Assembly: GCA_963677755.1 (NCBI GenBank)
Contig: OY782506.1
Location: 1,054,001 to 1,118,000, forward strand
Direction: 5' to 3'
Source of the DNA: JAIOSF01 sp963677755
GTDB lineage: Bacteria; Campylobacterota; Campylobacteria; Campylobacterales; Arcobacteraceae
Length of the DNA stretch: 64,000 nt
The first letter of the stretch is position 1; each line of letters begins with the position of its first letter. Made by a program: the position numbers and the translations under genes. The notes under the pieces were generated by a model. It made no database searches. It worked only from the letters and a program-made list of their open reading frames with translations, and was not told the origin of the DNA. Positions 60,621 to 64,000 of this stretch are shown piece after piece.

Positions 60621-62489
60621 GTGAATATTAATACAGCAAGTATATTAAATCTATTATCTCCTAATATGAATTCTGTTGTAAAGGAAAAATTAGATAGTTT
60701 AAGTGTTGATGGAAAAATTGATATGGGAGCTGTTGCAAAAGATAAGAGTATTCAAACTATCTTATCTGGTTTGTTGAAAGATATTTCAACAGGGTCAAAT
60801 AGTAAAGAAGATATCACTTCACTTCTCCAAAACAATAAACAAAATTTTAGTTTCCAAAACCTTACAGAAGATATTAAAACACTTATAAAAAACATACAAA
60901 CTAATCCTTTAACAAGTAGTAAATTAGAAACTCAATTATCTAGTTTAAAAGCATCACTTATAGATATAAAAAATATAGATGAGAAAATGATAAAAACTAA
61001 TATATCAAATAGTGGTGTACTCTTAGAATCAAAGTTAGCACAAGAAACAATACCTTTATCAAAAAATGTTGAACAACTCATCTCTTTGTTAAAAGGACAA
61101 CTAGATATTACAACTTCTTCAAAAGTTACAACAACTATTCCAAAAGATTTAAAACTTGAAATTAAAACAGCAGTAGAAAATATCTTAAAAGATATAAAGA
61201 GTATCAAAGTAGAAACAAATCCTCAAAATCAATCCTCTTTACTTAACAAACTACAATCAGAAATAAAAACATTGCAACAAACAATACTAAAAACAGGACA
61301 AATACCAATACAATATGAAACTCTAAAAATGGATAATATTGATAGCTTAAAGTCACAGTTAAAAGAGCAATTGGGAGTATTAAATGGCTCTATAACTACA
61401 AATACACTCCAAACACAAATTACTTCACTTGAAGCCAATAGTACTTTACCAAAGGATATAAAACTCGAAGTGAAGAATGCTATAGAATCACTTTTAAGAG
61501 ATTTTAAGAATGTAAAAGGGGAGCAAAATTCTCAAAAAGCTTTACAATCTTTTTTGCCATTAGAAACAAAAATAAACACTTTGCAACAAAATTTAACAAA
61601 TTTAGAGTCAAAAATGCCATCTTTGCAAACAACAAATTTTCCAACTGTAAAAAGTGATATTATCACTACAATTAAAGATTTATTTGTAAACCTTAAAGAA
61701 CAAATCACAAATAAAAGTTCTACAGAAATTAAAAATATTTTTACACTTATAGAATCAAAAATCACACCTTTAGTTGAACAAAATAATACGGCAAAAAGTA
61801 TCAAAAATGATCTTTCAAATACCTTGGAATTATTTAAATCACTCACAACAAATAGTGCTTCTAAACAACAAAACACATTACAAAATATCTTAAGTAATTC
61901 ACAAATATTTCAGTCTAAAATTGATACTCTACCTCAAGCATTATTCGAGAATAATTTAAGTAAAACAGCGAATTTTATCAATGATTTAAAAATGACATCA
62001 GCAGTGATAGAAGAGTTTATACAGAATTCAAACGAACCAGCTAATAAGGAACTTAAAACTATTATTGATAAAATAAATACTCAGATTGACTTTTATCAGT
62101 TATTATCTTATTCAACAAATTCAACCCATACTTATTTGTCTTTTTTGCAAGATGGTATAGAAGATGCTGACATACGATTTAACAAAGATAGTGAAGATAG
62201 TTTTTCTTGTCAAATTAACTTAACTTTAAAAGAGCATGGTGACCTTAAAATTTTAATGGTTTTAGATAATAAAAAAAATATTAATATCAATATTGGTCTA
62301 GAGCAAGAAGAGTTTAAAACAACAGTACAAGAAAATTTGCAAAAATTGCGTATAGGGATAAACAACATTGATCTGTTAATTCAGAGTTTAAATATTTTTA
62401 GTATCAATAGTAGTGAGCAAACATCAATTCAAAACAGTTATGGGAATAGTGACAATAGTTTTAGTTTTGGTTTGGATATAAAGGCTTAA
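60621..62489 (+). CDS. FliK-like flagellar hook-length control protein
   Basis: 622 residues, no cysteine-rich or membrane part, starting at GTG after AAGGGGATTTT. The middle is long, helical and rich in N, T, S and K. A segment of about 55 residues is repeated (about 171-225 and 274-330, with PKDLKLEIKTAVENIL versus PKDIKLEVKNAIESLL). The C-terminal domain near 500-600 (EDSFSCQINLTLKEHGDLKILMVLD) resembles the FliK/Flg_hook domain. FlhX follows one base later, consistent with flagellar export control. Confidence 0.65.
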   Translation: MNINTASILNLLSPNMNSVVKEKLDSLSVDGKIDMGAVAKDKSIQTILSGLLKDISTGSNSKEDITSLLQNNKQNFSFQNLTEDIKTLIKNIQTNPLTSSKLETQLSSLKASLIDIKNIDEKMIKTNISNSGVLLESKLAQETIPLSKNVEQLISLLKGQLDITTSSKVTTTIPKDLKLEIKTAVENILKDIKSIKVETNPQNQSSLLNKLQSEIKTLQQTILKTGQIPIQYETLKMDNIDSLKSQLKEQLGVLNGSITTNTLQTQITSLEANSTLPKDIKLEVKNAIESLLRDFKNVKGEQNSQKALQSFLPLETKINTLQQNLTNLESKMPSLQTTNFPTVKSDIITTIKDLFVNLKEQITNKSSTEIKNIFTLIESKITPLVEQNNTAKSIKNDLSNTLELFKSLTTNSASKQQNTLQNILSNSQIFQSKIDTLPQALFENNLSKTANFINDLKMTSAVIEEFIQNSNEPANKELKTIIDKINTQIDFYQLLSYSTNSTHTYLSFLQDGIEDADIRFNKDSEDSFSCQINLTLKEHGDLKILMVLDNKKNININIGLEQEEFKTTVQENLQKLRIGINNIDLLIQSLNIFSINSSEQTSIQNSYGNSDNSFSFGLDIKA

Positions 62490-62490
62490 A

Positions 62491-62790
62491 ATGATAGATA
62501 AACAATCTGTAAAAAAAGCAGCGGCATTACAATACGATAAAGAAAAAGATAGAGCACCATTTGTTACAGCGCAAGGGAGTGGAGAAACAGCTAAAAATAT
62601 TATAAAAATAGCAGAACAAAATGGAATACCTATAAAAAAAGATGAAGATTTAGTTAATATGTTAAGTCAAATAGAATTGAATCAAGAGATACCTGTTGAG
62701 CTTTATAAAGCAGTTGCCGAAATTTTTAGTTTTATATATGGTATATCAAATGAAGAGGATAAAAAAAGTGAAACAGAAACTATCATCTAA
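62491..62790 (+). CDS. FlhX-like protein, FlhB C-terminal domain homologue
   Basis: 99 residues with the cytoplasmic domain of FlhB-type export gates: KKAAALQYDKEKDRAPFVTAQG, AKNIIKIAEQNGIPIKKDEDL and IPVELYKAVAEIFSFIYGI. The membrane part and the NPTH autocleavage site of FlhB are absent. FlhX in H. pylori can replace the corresponding part of FlhB. It lies between the fliK-like gene and folK and overlaps folK by 23 bases. Confidence 0.85.
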   Translation: MIDKQSVKKAAALQYDKEKDRAPFVTAQGSGETAKNIIKIAEQNGIPIKKDEDLVNMLSQIELNQEIPVELYKAVAEIFSFIYGISNEEDKKSETETII

Positions 62791-63244
62791 TTTAACCCTT
62801 TATTATTCAAATATTTATCCATATTGCAGTTCAAAAAAGCTTTCTAAAGCTAATACTGTAACTATTGGCATTGGTGGTAATATTGGAAATACTATAAAAA
62901 TATTTCAAAAACTTTTTTTGATGTTGCAACAAGACAAAAGGTTTTTTATAAAGAAAACAACTCCTATTTTACAAAATCCACCTTTTGGTTATCTTGAACA
63001 AAAAGATTTTCTAAATGCTTTAATTGTATTACAAACAAATTTAAGTCCATTTGAGTGTTTAAGGGCTTTTCAAAGATATGAAAATAGATTTAAAAGAAAA
63101 AGAAGCTTTAAAGATGCTCCTAGAACTTTGGATATTGATATAATTTTTTTCAACAAACAAAAAATCAATACCAAAAATTTAAAAATTCCCCATATAGGTT
63201 TTCATGAGCGTCAAAGTGTATTAATACCACTTAAATTTCTTTAA
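62768..63244 (+). CDS. folK: 2-amino-4-hydroxy-6-hydroxymethyldihydropteridine pyrophosphokinase
   Basis: 158 residues of HPPK, which transfers pyrophosphate to the pterin in folate synthesis. GGNIGNTIKIFQKLF, TPILQNPPFGYLEQKDFLNAL and PRTLDIDIIFF (metal-binding aspartates) are clear. I choose GTG at 62768 after GAGGATAAAAAA. An upstream in-frame start at 62696 would overlap flhX by 95 bases without conservation. The gene lies after flhX with 23 bases overlap, a common neighbour in this phylum. Confidence 0.88.
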   Translation: MKQKLSSNLTLYYSNIYPYCSSKKLSKANTVTIGIGGNIGNTIKIFQKLFLMLQQDKRFFIKKTTPILQNPPFGYLEQKDFLNALIVLQTNLSPFECLRAFQRYENRFKRKRSFKDAPRTLDIDIIFFNKQKINTKNLKIPHIGFHERQSVLIPLKFL

Positions 63245-63292
63245 AATTTAAAATATATATAAAAATAAATCTAATACTACAGCTCCTTTTGA

Positions 63293-63298
63293 TATAAT
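63293..63298 (+). promoter_or_regulatory. -10 element of kdsB
   Basis: TATAAT in TTTTGATATAATA, 25 bases before the kdsB start, which has an AAAGGA ribosome binding site. Confidence 0.6.
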
Positions 63299-63322
63299 AA
63301 AGTAGTGTAAAGGATATAATAA

Positions 63323-64000
63323 ATGATAATAATACCAGCCAGACTCAATAGTAGTAGATTTGAGAATAAAATCTTAGTTGATATTTTGGGATTGCCGATG
63401 GTTATACGGACTGCTAAAAGAGTAGAAAAATTAGATGATGTTGTTATTGCAACTGATTCAAATGAGGTTATAGAGTTAGCAAAAAAGTTTAATATAAAAG
63501 CAATTATCACATCTGATGAGCATCAAAGTGGTACAGATAGGATTAATGAGGCAGCTACAATATTACAGCTTTCTGATAATGAAGTTGTTGTAAATGTACA
63601 AGCAGATGAACCATTTATAGAGCCTGAAGTGGTTCAGGCAGTTATTGATGAAGTAAAAAAGTTACAGTCAAATTCGTTTACAATGGTTAGTTGTTATAAA
63701 GAGATAACTTCTGAAATGGCAGATGATCCAAATCATGTAAAAGTTATCTGTGATGATGATAATGATGCCATATATTTTTCAAGAGCTAAAATACCTTATC
63801 ATAGAGATCATTACAATAATACAAAATATAAAGGTCATCTTGGTATTTATGGATTTACAAAAAAAAGTTTAAGTGAATTTTGTTCATTAGAAGCTTCTAT
63901 CTTGGAACAAACTGAAAAATTAGAGCAATTAAGAGCAATATCTAATGACAAAAAAATCAGTATGGTAAAAGTAGAATCAAAAAGCTTCGGAATTGATACA
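63323..64000 (+). CDS. kdsB: 3-deoxy-manno-octulosonate cytidylyltransferase, 5' part
   Basis: The first 226 residues are seen; the window ends inside the gene. IIIPARLNSSRFENKIL is the CTP-binding start, then VVVNVQADEPFIEPEVV and ISMVKVESKSFGIDT with the substrate-contact motif. It activates KDO as CMP-KDO for lipid A core synthesis. The frame is open to the last base. Confidence 0.93.
   Translation, partial: MIIIPARLNSSRFENKILVDILGLPMVIRTAKRVEKLDDVVIATDSNEVIELAKKFNIKAIITSDEHQSGTDRINEAATILQLSDNEVVVNVQADEPFIEPEVVQAVIDEVKKLQSNSFTMVSCYKEITSEMADDPNHVKVICDDDNDAIYFSRAKIPYHRDHYNNTKYKGHLGIYGFTKKSLSEFCSLEASILEQTEKLEQLRAISNDKKISMVKVESKSFGIDT

Noticed and set aside
63277..63510. Minus-strand frame opposite kdsB
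   Set aside because: It is the shadow of the conserved kdsB N-terminus and overlaps its promoter.
1..64000. CRISPR arrays, tRNA or rRNA genes, insertion sequences, prophage
   Set aside because: No regularly spaced repeats, cloverleaf sequences, transposase or phage genes were found; the spacers are short and filled by promoters or terminators.

Overview
The window is AT-rich, gene-dense bacterial DNA from a member of the Campylobacterota, most likely the Arcobacteraceae. The evidence is the gene content: adjacent argF and hemN, a 7TM-DISM histidine kinase with an OmpR-type regulator, an FlhX-like protein beside a FliK-like protein, TakP-like TRAP genes, KDO synthesis, AT-rich TATAAT -10 elements with no obvious -35, and frequent TTG/GTG starts. 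The genus is inferred. I see no rRNA, tRNA, insertion sequence, prophage or CRISPR array.

Layout. 1-11 kb: the tail of murF, metE, topA, transketolase, an isolated sugar epimerase, tpx with a cysteine-rich protein, marC and a fumarylacetoacetase-fold enzyme. 11.4-18.8 kb is the most unusual part. Three large cysteine-free proteins of unknown function lie beside a sensor kinase/response regulator pair. The kinase promoter and two of the large-protein promoters carry the same 11-bp-phased direct repeat, GTCACA-N5-GTCACA, ten bases from the -10. An antitoxin gene with a wrecked RelE toxin is embedded among them. 18.8-30.4 kb: DUF502 protein, a TRAP transporter, an EamA exporter, an EI24 protein, nitroreductase, dgkA, a cytochrome c, htpG behind a CIRCE-like operator, and a run of unknown small envelope proteins.

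30.4-39.2 kb: hisS, a glycosyltransferase with TonB, hemL, glycerol dehydrogenase, a beta-propeller protein, a Dabb-PpnP fusion, AtpZ, and a Sel1-repeat lipoprotein that appears to start at ATT. 39.2-51.1 kb is housekeeping: uvrC, a NUDT14-like Nudix enzyme, a translationally coupled ABC/GIY-YIG/DinB-like trio, aspS, hemN, argF, murA, thiL and truD. 51.1-55.3 kb is a signalling operon: receiver-kinase, CheY-like regulator, a chemoreceptor with a haem c motif, and a small CheZ-like protein. 55.4-64 kb: ruvA, ddl, a PAS/degenerate-GGDEF protein, a ttcA homologue, an active-looking diguanylate cyclase, yqeY, fliK-like, flhX, folK and a partial kdsB.

How the genes work together. Cell-envelope precursor enzymes (murF, murA, ddl, kdsB, dgkA) and haem synthesis (hemL, hemN) are scattered rather than clustered. 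The two signalling loci are the coherent multi-gene modules. The first (11.4-18.7 kb) looks like a self-regulated two-component system driving a family of possibly exported proteins. The second (51-55 kb) looks like a redox or haem-linked chemosensory unit.
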